Source of the DNA: Mesorhizobium huakuii
GTDB lineage: Bacteria > Pseudomonadota > Alphaproteobacteria > Rhizobiales > Rhizobiaceae
NCBI RefSeq assembly: GCF_014189455.1
Contig: NZ_CP050296.1
Coordinates: 1,426,001-1,490,000 of the forward strand
Reading direction: 5' to 3'
Length of the DNA stretch: 64,000 bases
Shown here: piece after piece, positions 54,492 to 63,771 of the stretch
How the letters are laid out: the number at the start of each line of letters is the position of its first letter
Numbering within the stretch: position 1 is the first letter of the stretch
The notes under the pieces: model-generated
The model's input: the letters and a program-made list of their open reading frames with translations, nothing else
Database searches by the model: none
What the model was told of the DNA's origin: nothing
Program-made: the position numbers and the translations under genes

Positions 54492-55160
54492 TTACTTCGC
54501 CGCCGAAGCGACGGAGATCACCACGCAGCTTTTGCCGGTCGGCAGGAGAAGGGCTTCACCGGCGTTGCCGCCGAGCTCGTACACTTCGACCTGCCCAAGA
54601 TGGTCGGTGATCTTGCTACCCTGCGGAAGGATGGACGGGATGTCGGCACATGGGCTGGCGAATGGCGCCACCCGCACCATCGTCCCCTCGCAACCCGAAG
54701 CGGTGGGCGATGCGAAAACGACGCCGGCTGCCGGCCCGCTATAGCGTTCCGTCGCGTAGTCCATGCCGACGAAGGCCTGGACGGCATGCTTGTCGGCGGC
54801 CTGGTCGTTCCACAAGGATTTGACGCTGTATTTCGTGCCGGTCGTCAAAATCTGTCCGAGCACCGGATAGATGGTCGAACAGGCCTGCACCCCGGCCTGC
54901 TTGACATGCTCGAGGAAAGGCGTGTCCGGAAGCGCCGGGTTGGCTGCCTCAGGCTGCGCGGCCGTCGCGCTGCCGACCAGATTGGCGATCGCGGCATAGT
55001 TGCCGGCGGCGAAGCCGAGGCCCGCCACCACGAGCCCCAACAATGAAAATCCGACAACGCGCGGCCATCGCCGCCGCCTGGGTTCGACGAGCCTCTGCCG
55101 ATCCGCCTCGACGGTCGGGCCGCTACGTTTTGCGGACATGAACTGGTCCTGCTGGCTCAT
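54492..55160 (-). CDS. Membrane-anchored protein of unknown function in the adhesin operon
   Basis: 222 residues. A basic N-terminus (about 30 residues) is followed by one membrane helix (VVGFSLLGLVVAGLGFAAGNYAAI) and a periplasmic domain with four cysteines (ACSTIYPV, SGCEGTM, SPCADIP, KSCVVIS), which could form two disulfides. I recognise no named domain, although the KSCVVISVASA end resembles small periplasmic proteins of rhizobia. It lies 13 bp after the first IalB gene, so it is co-transcribed with the trimeric autotransporter and probably acts in its export or assembly. That role is inferred from context only. Confidence 0.78.
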   Translation of the reverse strand: MSQQDQFMSAKRSGPTVEADRQRLVEPRRRRWPRVVGFSLLGLVVAGLGFAAGNYAAIANLVGSATAAQPEAANPALPDTPFLEHVKQAGVQACSTIYPVLGQILTTGTKYSVKSLWNDQAADKHAVQAFVGMDYATERYSGPAAGVVFASPTASGCEGTMVRVAPFASPCADIPSILPQGSKITDHLGQVEVYELGGNAGEALLLPTGKSCVVISVASAAK

Positions 55161-55173
55161 GGTACTGCCCCGG

Positions 55174-55731
55174 TTATTTGAGTGGCGAAAGGGCTGCTGA
55201 CAGCCCTTTGAGTGTTGCGGTCACGGTGACTGTCTGGCCGTCGACGGTCGAATAGGAGATTGCCGGCGTCGCATTCTGTGAGATCTTCTGGCGCATGAGG
55301 GGGCCGACCGACAGCATGCCGACGCAGACCATCTCGTTGCAGCCGTTCAGGTGGACGTCGATCGCCTGGTTTCGTCCATCGAACTTCAGCGACACCAGGC
55401 CGTCGCTCCTGGCATTCGGCGCGGTGCGCAGGATCATGTAGGGCTTGCCGTCCTGTGTGGCGGCCAGCGACCAGCTGAAGGCCATCTTGCCGGACGCATC
55501 CTCGATCACTTGCGAGACATTGCAGACCTTCTTGCGGGCCTTGAGGTTCTCGTCGCAGATCAGCGTCCAATTCTCGAACGGACGGATGGTGCGCTGGTAG
55601 TCGCCGAGCTTCACGTCAGGCGGCAGCACCACATCCGAAGGCTTGATCCTGTAGGGCGACGCAACCTGCCCGGCGGCCGGTGCGAGGCCGCCGCAGAGCG
55701 CCAGGCAAGTCAGTACGGCAAGTCCTTTCAT
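55174..55731 (-). CDS. Invasion-associated locus B (IalB) family protein, copy 1
   Basis: 185 residues. Signal peptide to about AAGQVAS. The mature part has FENWTLICDENLKARKKVC (IalB N-terminal strand and cysteine), GKPYMILRTAPNARSD, the LNGCNEMVCVG cysteine pair and a TLKGLSAAL helix at the end. It starts 7 bp after the adhesin stop. It is only distantly similar to the other IalB at 53464, so this is not a recent tandem duplication. Probably periplasmic; it may assist folding or surface display of the adhesin, though that is inference. Confidence 0.85.
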   Translation of the reverse strand: MKGLAVLTCLALCGGLAPAAGQVASPYRIKPSDVVLPPDVKLGDYQRTIRPFENWTLICDENLKARKKVCNVSQVIEDASGKMAFSWSLAATQDGKPYMILRTAPNARSDGLVSLKFDGRNQAIDVHLNGCNEMVCVGMLSVGPLMRQKISQNATPAISYSTVDGQTVTVTATLKGLSAALSPLK

Positions 55732-55738
55732 TCCTGCC

Positions 55739-58700
55739 TCAGTTCAAGGTGAAGCTGATGCCGGCGCCGACACCGACATGTCCACCAGCGGCCGTGCCCG
55801 AGACATTGCCGCGGATGCGGCCGTCTTCGCTGGTGTAGCCGGCGCCAAAGGCCAACGCGCCCGCGTCCCGCCAGAAGCCGCCACCCGCCGCAACGCTCAG
55901 CTTTCCGGGCCGGTCGTCATAGCGTAGCGAGGCTGCGGCGAGCCCGATCGCCGCCGCCTGGCGGGCTTCGTCGCGGATGCCGCCGATGTCCGAATTGAGC
56001 TGGCTGAGCTTCTGGTCGGTATAGTTGTTGGCCTGCTGCAACGTCGTGGCGGCCACCTTGTCGGTGTAGCTGTTGGACGTGCTGATAGTGTTGGTCAGGC
56101 CCTGGTTCAGCTGGTTGACGTTGACCGCATCGGTACCAGCAACACCGGGGCCGACATTGGAGATGACCACCGGCGCGTTGACGTCGCCACCCTGCAGCGT
56201 GATGCTGTTCTTCTTGCTGCCGTCCGGATTGGTGTCATAGACGACGGCATTCTGGGTGAGCGATCCGAGACCGGATTTCAAATCCTCGACAGCCGTGTTG
56301 GTGGCATAGAGTTGCGAGCCATTTATCGCATCGGTGCTGTTGGCGTTGATCTGTCCGGCGGCGACATTGGTGATCGTCCGCTCGGCGCCGGCACTGCCGA
56401 CGCTGACGGTGCCGATCGGAGCGGTGCCGGCGAAGGTATAGGTCTTGCCGTTGATGACGGTGCTGGACGTGCCGACGGCCGTCTGCGTCACCGAGCCTGA
56501 ACCCAGCGCCACATCATTGGCGTTGTTGGCCTTGGCGCCCTGGCCAAGCGCCACCGCACCTTGCCCCGTGGCTGTCGAACCATTGCCGGCGGCAAGGCTG
56601 TTGGTGCCGCTCGCCACGCTCGCCGGTCCGATCGCGACGCTGTCGGTGCCGCTGGCGGTGGAGTCGGCCAGCGTCGAATTGGCGTGGAAATACTTGATGC
56701 CGCCGCCATTGGTTATGTTGGTGAGTGCATTGTTGACGGCCGTGAAGCCGTCAGAGACGGTCGAATAATTGTTGCCCTGGATGGTGTAGGTCGGTCCGGT
56801 GATCGACCCGTCGGGATTGACCGTGGTGCCGCCGCCGAACAGGTTGGCGACGTTTTGCGACACGCCCTTGAGCTGCGAGACGTTGACGGCGTCGGTATTG
56901 GCCGAGCCCGCCGCGACATTGGTGAGCTTGCGTTCGGCCCCGGCAGAGCCGATCGACACCTCGCCGGCCGACGTTTGTGGGCTTGCCAGCGCATAGGCCG
57001 TGTAGTTCGCCTGCGCGCCGACCGTGGTGATGGATTGCGCACCAAGCGCCACGCTGTTGGCGAAGGTGCTGTTGGCGCCCGCGCCGAGCGCCACCGACTG
57101 GACGCCGGCCGCGGTCGAATTGGTGCCGAGCGCCAGCCCGTCGGCCAGCATCACATGCGCATTCTGGCCGATGGCCGTGCCGCCAGGCGCGATCTGGTCG
57201 ACAATGGCGCCATTGCCGATGCCGATGCCATTGTCGCCGTTGACGACCGTTGTCGGGCCGACCGCGACCGATTCCGCCCCGACCGCCAGCGAGTCGCCGG
57301 CCGTCGAATTGGCATGGAAATATTTGGTCGACGTCGACGAGACCGAGGCGATGGCGCCTGCGAGCTGGCGCACCGTCACCGCATCCTGATCCTGCGTGCC
57401 GTCGGCGACATTGGTGATCTGCCGGTAGGATGTGCTGGTGCCGACCGACACGGCGCCGAGTAGTGTCTTGTCGGTGGTGTTGTACTGGATGAAGTTGGAT
57501 GGACCGGCAGCGACCTGGCCGGTGGCCGGCGCCAAGGCGCGATCGGAAACCGAGTCGGAACCAAGGGCGACGCTGCCATCGATGCTGGCCTGTGTGCCAC
57601 GACCGAGTGCGAGCCCGCTGACCCCGGTCGCGGTCGCCTGGTAGCCGACGGCGGTAGAGCCGAGCCCTTGCGCGAAGGAATCGGTTTGCGCCAGTCCCGT
57701 CTCGTTGGTGCGGGCGTAGCGGATACCGATGCCATTGGCGTCGGTATAGGCGGTCGACGTGTCGCCGGCGATGTTGCTGATGGTGTTGCCGAGATTGGTG
57801 ACGCCACTGCCGATGTTGGCAATATCGGTCGTGTTCTGCGTGACCTGCTGGTTGGTGGCGAAGAGCTGCGAGCCGTTGACCGCGTCGGTCGAGCTTCCGC
57901 TCAACTGTCCGGCCGCGACGTTCTGGATCTGACGCTCAGCGCCCAGCGAGCCGACCGAGAAAGCGCCGGCCGGCGTGGTGCCGGCGAAGGTGTAGTTCAC
58001 GCCGCCGATTGTCGCGCCGCCCACCGCCGTGGTGGTGCCGGATGCGGAATTCAGGCCGATCGCCACGTCGCCGGCATTGTTGGCCACGGCGTTGGGTCCG
58101 ACCGCGACGGAATTCGTTCCAAGGGCCTGGGAATCCGGCAGCGCCGAATTGGCGTGGAAATACTTGATGCCGCCGCCAACATTGATGTTGTTGAGCGTGG
58201 TGCCGATGGCATCGACCGCCTGGTTGGTGGCGAAGAGCTGCGAGCCGTTGATCGCATCCGTCGAGGACCCGCTGATCCGCCCCGCGGCGACGTTGGTGAT
58301 GGTGCGTTCCGCACCGACCGCGCCGACGCTGACCGTCGAGGTCGGATTGGTGCCCTGGAAGGCATAGGTTGTGCCGTTGATCACCGCATTGGGCGTGCCG
58401 ACCGCCACGGCGGTCACCGAGCCCGAGCCAAGCGCCACGTCGCCGGCATTGCCGGCATTGGCGAGGGCGCCCAGCGCGATTGCATTCTGGGCGCCGGCAT
58501 TCGCTCCTAGGCCAAGAGCGGTCGCTTGGAAGCCGGTTGCGAGTGCGTTCTGGCCGATCGCGGTGCTGGACGTGGCTGTAGCATTGGCGTTGGCGCCCAC
58601 GGCGGTGCTGTATTGGCCCGAGGCCTTGGATATAAAGCCCATCGCCGTTGCGTCGAGGGCCGATGCGACGGCGCCAGTGCCGATGGCCGAGGCGTTGACG

Positions 58701-61700
58701 CCGGAGGCAGTCGCATTGTTACCGGCCGCGATGGCGCTCGTCCCCGACGCGGTCGAGGTGGGTCCGATCGCGACCGAGTCCGTACCCGTCGCAGACGAGT
58801 CCGCCAGCGTCGAATTGGCATGGAAATACTTGATGCCGCCGCCGGTGTTGATGGTGTTGAGCGTGGTGCCGATGGCGTTGACCGCCTGGTTGGTGGCGAA
58901 GAGCTGCGAACCGTTGATCGCATCCGTCGAGGACCCGCTGATCCGCCCCGCGGCGACGTTGGTGATGGTGCGTTCCGCACCGACCGCGCCGACGCTGACC
59001 GTCGAGGTCGGCGTGGTGCCCTGGAAGGCATAGGTTGTGCCGTTGATCACCGCATTGGGCGTGCCGACCGCCACGGCGGTCACCGAGCCCGAGCCCAGCG
59101 CCACGTCGCCGGCGTTGCCGGCATTGGCGAGGGCGCCCAGCGCGATTGCATTCTGGGCGCCGGCATTCGCTCCTAGGCCAAGAGCGGTCGCTTGAAAGGC
59201 GCTTGCGAGTGCGTTCTGGCCGATCGCGGTGCTGGACGTGGCTGTAGCATTGGCGTTGGCGCCCACGGCGGTGCTGTATTGGCCCGAGGCCTTGGATATA
59301 AAGCCCATCGCCGTTGCGTCGAGGGCCGATGCGACGGCGCCAGTGCCGATGGCCGAGGCGTTGACATCGGAGGCAGTCGCATTGTTGCCGGCCGCGATGG
59401 CGCTCGTCCCCGACGCGATCGAGGTGGGTCCGATCGCGACCGAGTCCGTACCCGTCGCAGACGAGTCCGCCAGCGTCGAATTGGCATGGAAATACTTGAT
59501 GCCGCCGCCGGTGTTGATGGTGTTGAGCGTCGTGCCGATGGCGTTGACCGCCTGGTTGGTGGCGAAGAGCTGCGAGCCGTTGACCGCGTCGGTCGACGTC
59601 AGGCTGATCCGCCCCGCCGCCAGATTGGTAAGCGTGCGTTCCGCGCCGGGCGCGCCGATGCTGACTGTCGAGGTCGGCGTGGTGCCCTGGAAGGCATAGG
59701 TTGTGCCGTTGATCACCGCATTGGGCGTGCCGACCGCCACGGCGGTCACCGAGCCCGAGCCAAGTGCCACGTCGCCGGCGTTGCCGGCAGTGGAGTTGGC
59801 GCCCAGAGCGAGCGCATTCGCGGCGCTGGCAGTCGCTTGTTTGCCGAGAGCGGTCGCTTGAAGGGCGGATGCGAGTGAGTTCTGGCCGATCGCCGTGCTG
59901 GACGTGGCTGTAGCATTGGCGTTGGCGCCGACGGCGGTGCTGAATTGGCCCGAGGCCTTGGATATAAAACCCATCGCCGTTGCGTCGAGGGCCGATGCGA
60001 CAGAGCTAGTGCCGATGGCCGAGGCGTTGGCGTCGGAGGCGCTCGCATTGTTGCCGGCGGCGATGGCGCTCGTCCCCGTCGCGGTCGCGACGGGTCCGAT
60101 CGCGACGGAGTCCGTACCCGTCGCCGACGAGTCCGCCAGCGTCGAGTTGGCATGGAAATACTTAATGCCGCCGCCGACATTGATGTTGTTGAGCGTGGTG
60201 CCGATGGCGTTGACCGCCTGGTTGGTGGCGAAGAGCTGCGAGCCGTTGATCGCATCCGTCGAGGAGCCACTGATCCGCCCCGCCGCCAGGTTGGTGAGCG
60301 TGCGTTCCGCGCCGGGCGCGCCGATGCTGACCGTCGAGGTCGGATTGGTGCCCTGGAAAGCATAGGTCGTGCCGTTGATCACCGCATTGGGAGTGCCTAC
60401 CGCTGCGACGGTCGCCGAGCCCGAACCCAGCGCCACGTCGCCGGAGCTTGCCGCCGCGGTGGCGCCATTGCCGAACGCGACATTGCCGGCGAGACCCGAA
60501 GCACCCGCGGTGGAGCCGTTGCCCAGCGCCACGGAGCCTTGGCCGATGGCCTTGTTGTTGTTGCCGATGGCGACCGCGCCGTTGGCCTGGTTGGCGGCGG
60601 TCGCGGTTGCCGTGCCGTCGCTGTTGGCGATGTTGTTGGCGCCGCCGGTGAAAGCACCGGTGCCGCTGGCATAGCTCGGATCACCGATGGAGACGGCACC
60701 GTTGCCATAGGCCGTGTTGCCGGAACCTATGGAGACGGCTTTGCCGCCGGTCGCCACCGCATTGGTGCCCATGGCGACCGCTTCGGCGGAATCGGCCTTG
60801 GCATTGTTGCCGACGGCGATGGCGCTCGTGGCGCTGGCGGTGGAGTTGGCGCCTAGCGCGGTCGCATTCAGGAAGCTGGCATTGGCGTTGAAGCCGAGAG
60901 CGGTCGCTTGAACGCCCGACGCAGCCGTGTTCTGGCCGATCGAGGTGCTGGACGTCGCTGAGGCATTGGCGTTGGCGCCGACGGCGGTGCTGTATTGGCC
61001 CGAGGCCTTGGATATGTACCCCATCGCCGTTGAGTCAAGCGCCGACGCGACGGCCTCACGTCCTACGGCAGCGGAATCGGCGCCGCTGGCGACGGCTCCC
61101 CAGCCTGCGGCCGTGGCATAATTGCCGCTGGCCGTGGAGCTGGTGCCAAGGGCGGTGGAGTTCCCTCCCGAAGCAACGGAGAAAGTGCCCAAGGCGTTGG
61201 CGCCGGCTCCTGTGGCACTGGCTTGGACGCCGAGCGCTACTGAATTGACGCCGCTTGAGATCGTGCCTTGTCCCAGCGCCATCGCGCCGCCGGCGCCTGT
61301 GGCCTTCGCTTGCAGGCCGAGAGCCACCGAGTATTGTGCCGACGCAACGGATGCACGTCCTATCCCGATGGCGTCGGCTTGCGATGCCGTGACATCCGTG
61401 CCGATGCCGATGGCGCTCGCGGCAGTGGCACCCGTTCCCGCAACAGTCCGCGAGCCAAGATAGATACTGTTGATCTGCGAGGCGATCGACTGGAAGCCGA
61501 TGGCGACGGCATTCTGGGCGCCCGCGCTGGCATTGGTGCCCTCGGCTATTGAATCGGCTCCGTTTTGCACGGCTCCGGATCCAAACGCGATACCGCGCAC
61601 TCCGTTTGCCGTGCCGCCGCCGCCGAAAACCTGTGCTGATGCCGGCGTGGCGATGCCGCCCAATGCGATCGCACCCAGCGCGGCGGCCAGAACCCTGCCG

Positions 61701-61888
61701 GTGCCGAGCATGCCGAGCCCCTGTCCCTTGCGGCGCATACCGAGCACGCGGTGAGCCATGCGCAGGATCGCCATCAGGCGACGGCGAACCGAGCGGGAGT
61801 CAAGATCGCCCCCGGCGATCCAGTGTCCGGCGAAATGCGCCGCGCGACGCTGAACAAACAAGCCGCCCGAAATGCGATTGTCGGTCAT
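55739..61888 (-). CDS. Trimeric autotransporter adhesin (YadA-like)
   Basis: 2049 residues from MTDNRISGGL; the ATG at 61888 has GGAGAGGG upstream, better than the ATG at 61927. An unusually long, basic N-terminal region precedes the hydrophobic core and ASAQ cleavage site. The passenger is built of YadA-head motifs (short A-x-G-x-x-S/A-A-x-G repeats), HANS connector-like units and GSQLFATNQ neck/stalk motifs. The C-terminal ~70 residues (RYDDRPGKLSVAAGGGFWRD onward, ending GISFTLN) form the four-strand membrane anchor. It trimerises on the cell surface and probably mediates attachment to roots or biofilm. First gene of a five-gene operon with IalB proteins. Confidence 0.93.
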   Translation of the reverse strand: MTDNRISGGLFVQRRAAHFAGHWIAGGDLDSRSVRRRLMAILRMAHRVLGMRRKGQGLGMLGTGRVLAAALGAIALGGIATPASAQVFGGGGTANGVRGIAFGSGAVQNGADSIAEGTNASAGAQNAVAIGFQSIASQINSIYLGSRTVAGTGATAASAIGIGTDVTASQADAIGIGRASVASAQYSVALGLQAKATGAGGAMALGQGTISSGVNSVALGVQASATGAGANALGTFSVASGGNSTALGTSSTASGNYATAAGWGAVASGADSAAVGREAVASALDSTAMGYISKASGQYSTAVGANANASATSSTSIGQNTAASGVQATALGFNANASFLNATALGANSTASATSAIAVGNNAKADSAEAVAMGTNAVATGGKAVSIGSGNTAYGNGAVSIGDPSYASGTGAFTGGANNIANSDGTATATAANQANGAVAIGNNNKAIGQGSVALGNGSTAGASGLAGNVAFGNGATAAASSGDVALGSGSATVAAVGTPNAVINGTTYAFQGTNPTSTVSIGAPGAERTLTNLAAGRISGSSTDAINGSQLFATNQAVNAIGTTLNNINVGGGIKYFHANSTLADSSATGTDSVAIGPVATATGTSAIAAGNNASASDANASAIGTSSVASALDATAMGFISKASGQFSTAVGANANATATSSTAIGQNSLASALQATALGKQATASAANALALGANSTAGNAGDVALGSGSVTAVAVGTPNAVINGTTYAFQGTTPTSTVSIGAPGAERTLTNLAAGRISLTSTDAVNGSQLFATNQAVNAIGTTLNTINTGGGIKYFHANSTLADSSATGTDSVAIGPTSIASGTSAIAAGNNATASDVNASAIGTGAVASALDATAMGFISKASGQYSTAVGANANATATSSTAIGQNALASAFQATALGLGANAGAQNAIALGALANAGNAGDVALGSGSVTAVAVGTPNAVINGTTYAFQGTTPTSTVSVGAVGAERTITNVAAGRISGSSTDAINGSQLFATNQAVNAIGTTLNTINTGGGIKYFHANSTLADSSATGTDSVAIGPTSTASGTSAIAAGNNATASGVNASAIGTGAVASALDATAMGFISKASGQYSTAVGANANATATSSTAIGQNALATGFQATALGLGANAGAQNAIALGALANAGNAGDVALGSGSVTAVAVGTPNAVINGTTYAFQGTNPTSTVSVGAVGAERTITNVAAGRISGSSTDAINGSQLFATNQAVDAIGTTLNNINVGGGIKYFHANSALPDSQALGTNSVAVGPNAVANNAGDVAIGLNSASGTTTAVGGATIGGVNYTFAGTTPAGAFSVGSLGAERQIQNVAAGQLSGSSTDAVNGSQLFATNQQVTQNTTDIANIGSGVTNLGNTISNIAGDTSTAYTDANGIGIRYARTNETGLAQTDSFAQGLGSTAVGYQATATGVSGLALGRGTQASIDGSVALGSDSVSDRALAPATGQVAAGPSNFIQYNTTDKTLLGAVSVGTSTSYRQITNVADGTQDQDAVTVRQLAGAIASVSSTSTKYFHANSTAGDSLAVGAESVAVGPTTVVNGDNGIGIGNGAIVDQIAPGGTAIGQNAHVMLADGLALGTNSTAAGVQSVALGAGANSTFANSVALGAQSITTVGAQANYTAYALASPQTSAGEVSIGSAGAERKLTNVAAGSANTDAVNVSQLKGVSQNVANLFGGGTTVNPDGSITGPTYTIQGNNYSTVSDGFTAVNNALTNITNGGGIKYFHANSTLADSTASGTDSVAIGPASVASGTNSLAAGNGSTATGQGAVALGQGAKANNANDVALGSGSVTQTAVGTSSTVINGKTYTFAGTAPIGTVSVGSAGAERTITNVAAGQINANSTDAINGSQLYATNTAVEDLKSGLGSLTQNAVVYDTNPDGSKKNSITLQGGDVNAPVVISNVGPGVAGTDAVNVNQLNQGLTNTISTSNSYTDKVAATTLQQANNYTDQKLSQLNSDIGGIRDEARQAAAIGLAAASLRYDDRPGKLSVAAGGGFWRDAGALAFGAGYTSEDGRIRGNVSGTAAGGHVGVGAGISFTLN
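58150..60440 (-). repeat. Tandem 666-bp repeats inside the trimeric autotransporter gene
   Basis: Equivalent landmarks recur every 666 bp: the sequence encoding KYFHANS at about 60151, 59485, 58819 and 58152, and the AVGTPNAVING-coding segment at about 60366, 59700, 59034 and 58368. Each unit is 222 residues and holds head, neck and stalk pieces. Adjacent units are nearly identical in DNA, so unit number can change by recombination. About 3.4 units are present. Confidence 0.88.
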
Positions 61889-62085
61889 GGTGCCCTCTCC
61901 GCTGGCCGGCATGGAATCGTCAGACAATTCCAGTCAGCAGCAGGAAGACATGATTCCTGGTGGTAGTATTCCACGAAATTGCTGCCGTGTGAGAAAAACC
62001 CGGAGCAAACCAACGGAGGTTAACGGCTCGTTACCTTAGCCAACGCTTTAACGCCAAGTAATCAGATAAGGCCGGAACCGGCGCC

Positions 62086-62658
62086 TCATCTAACCTTCGA
62101 GTTAAGCTTTCCCGCCCGCGCCTGCAATGGAGTTACCTGCCGGTATTTCTTCATCACCGTGGTAAAATGGCTCTGGCTTGAAAAGCCGGCCAGGTGGGCG
62201 ATATCGGCGATCGTCATGTGGCTGTCGGCAAGCAGGCTTTCGGCTAGGTCCAGCCGCAGATCGAGGACATACTGGTGCGGTGGCATCCCGAACGTCCTGG
62301 AGAAAGCCCGCATGAAATGATAGGGTGAAAGCCCGCAAACCTCCGCCATCTCGGCAAGTGCCAGCTTGCGTGTAAAATTCTCACTCAGGAATTCCTGTAC
62401 GCGACGTGTATTGCGGAGGGAAAGCCCGCCTTTCACGTTGAGCGCCGGCTGGCGCGCGGACACGTTGAGCGCCGGCTGGCGCGCGGACACGTTGAGCGCC
62501 GGCTGGCGCGCGGAATTGGTTCCGGAAACCCAGCCCGGGGAACCATCATCACGCCGCATTTCTCGGCCTCCTGATATTTCCCAGATGGAATTCAACCCCA
62601 GGCTGCCCTCCCCGTTCCCCCGAAAAACAATTCGTGATTGATCGAACTGCACCCGCAT
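62086..62658 (-). CDS. AraC family regulator lacking a full sensor domain
   Basis: 190 residues. The C-terminal ~110 form a complete AraC-type double helix-turn-helix (LALAEMAEVCGLSPYHFMRAFSRTFGMPPHQY is split here as LALAEMAEVCGLSPYHF and AFSRTFGMPPHQY; then IADIAHLAGFSSQSHFTTVM). The N-terminal ~70 residues show no cupin or sensor domain and include a threefold SARQPALNV repeat. The DNA-binding half is very similar to that of the 305-residue regulator at 62854, so this is probably a truncated or shuffled paralogue. It lies upstream of the adhesin gene and may regulate it. Confidence 0.8.
   Translation of the reverse strand: MRVQFDQSRIVFRGNGEGSLGLNSIWEISGGREMRRDDGSPGWVSGTNSARQPALNVSARQPALNVSARQPALNVKGGLSLRNTRRVQEFLSENFTRKLALAEMAEVCGLSPYHFMRAFSRTFGMPPHQYVLDLRLDLAESLLADSHMTIADIAHLAGFSSQSHFTTVMKKYRQVTPLQARAGKLNSKVR
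62434..62514. repeat. Three tandem copies of a 27-bp repeat in the AraC-type gene
   Basis: The 27-bp unit at 62434-62460 is repeated exactly at 62461-62487 and 62488-62514. On the coding strand it encodes SARQPALNV three times. The unit length keeps the reading frame, so copy number could vary without breaking the protein. It lies in the linker before the DNA-binding domain. Confidence 0.92.
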
Positions 62659-62853
62659 TGCCAGTCCACTTCATTTGATCAACCCGGCCAGATGGCGAAC
62701 AATGGGCGGGCTCCGTGGCATTCCGAATGACTCCCGCAAAGCCTTGAGGCACGTTGCGGCGGACGTATTTTGGAAAACTCCGCAAGCTTTGTAGAAAATT
62801 CCGGTATTGGATCACCGGTCGGTAGGTGTTGCCAGTTTGCCATAGTCGCGCTT

Positions 62854-63771
62854 TCAATTCCTGGGGGAAGCATAGCCGGCCTTGGTCGGCGTCCTTCCCC
62901 TGTACTTCTTCATCGTCGCCGCCAAATGGCTCTGATCCGAAAACCCCGCGAGGTAAGCGACTTCGGCGACTGCGAGCTCGCCGCCGGCCAGCAGCTTTTC
63001 CGCGAGGTCGAGACGCAGGTTGATCAGGTAGCGATGCGGCGGCATGCCGAACGTCCTGGCGAACCTTGCTATGAAATGATTGGGCGAAACCCCCGCGACC
63101 GAGGCAAGCTCGGCGACCATGACTTTTCGCGCGAAATTCTCGTCGAGATATTCGCGCACGCGCCGAGCGCCCACGGCGGAGAGCCCGCCTTTGGGAGACA
63201 CGGCCTGCCTGCTGCGGCTCGTGTATGTGCGCAGCAGATGCACGCCGAATACGGTGAGCAGCGAATCCAGATAGAGCTCATTCGGTGGCAACGCTCCGGT
63301 CAGCTCGGCGGTGATCATCTGGGCTATATTGAGAGCCCTCAGGTCGACCGTGCCGAACGCAGGCGGCTCGAGCTCCACGTCGGCGCGATCGGACTCGTGC
63401 GCGGCCAGTTCCGACAGCGCTTCCGGCGATATGGAGACGACGGCGTTTTCCCTGGTCTCCGACCAGGCGAAGGTGCTGTCGACGCCCGCGGGATTGATGA
63501 TCAGGCATCCCACCGGCGCGTCGTATTCGGTGATCCGGTCGCTGCCGAGCGAGGCTCTGAATTTGCGTCCTGGCCTCAGCACAATGCCCGCGGAATGTTC
63601 CATGGCCAGGAATTTCTGCGATCCGGGACTGCGGATGGAATGGATGACGCTGCCGCGCGCAGTGGCTCTTCTGGGACCAGCACTTTCCGGAATGATGTCC
63701 AGGACGTATCGGGCTGTCCGATCGACGCCTCGGGAAACGCCGCTCTCCCGAGCCCCGTCCGCATTTTTCAT
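62854..63771 (-). CDS. AraC family transcriptional regulator
   Basis: 305 residues. The N-terminal ~185 residues form the variable sensor region (FRASLGSDRITEYDAPVGCL and the following beta-rich part), which would bind an effector. The C-terminal two helix-turn-helices are VMVAELASVAGVSPNHFIAR and VAEVAYLAGFSDQSHLAATM, with the KKYRGRTPTKA end. It is full family length, unlike its neighbour at 62086, which shares most of the DNA-binding residues. It is on the minus strand, upstream of the adhesin operon. Confidence 0.88.
   Translation of the reverse strand: MKNADGARESGVSRGVDRTARYVLDIIPESAGPRRATARGSVIHSIRSPGSQKFLAMEHSAGIVLRPGRKFRASLGSDRITEYDAPVGCLIINPAGVDSTFAWSETRENAVVSISPEALSELAAHESDRADVELEPPAFGTVDLRALNIAQMITAELTGALPPNELYLDSLLTVFGVHLLRTYTSRSRQAVSPKGGLSAVGARRVREYLDENFARKVMVAELASVAGVSPNHFIARFARTFGMPPHRYLINLRLDLAEKLLAGGELAVAEVAYLAGFSDQSHLAATMKKYRGRTPTKAGYASPRN

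Noticed and set aside
56312..61754. Many long plus-strand frames opposite the autotransporter
   Set aside because: They mirror the adhesin repeats, including their 666-bp period, and have no independent coding features.
62434..62514. Short regular repeats as a CRISPR array
   Set aside because: The units are directly abutting with no spacers and lie in frame within an AraC-type gene; no cas genes are present.
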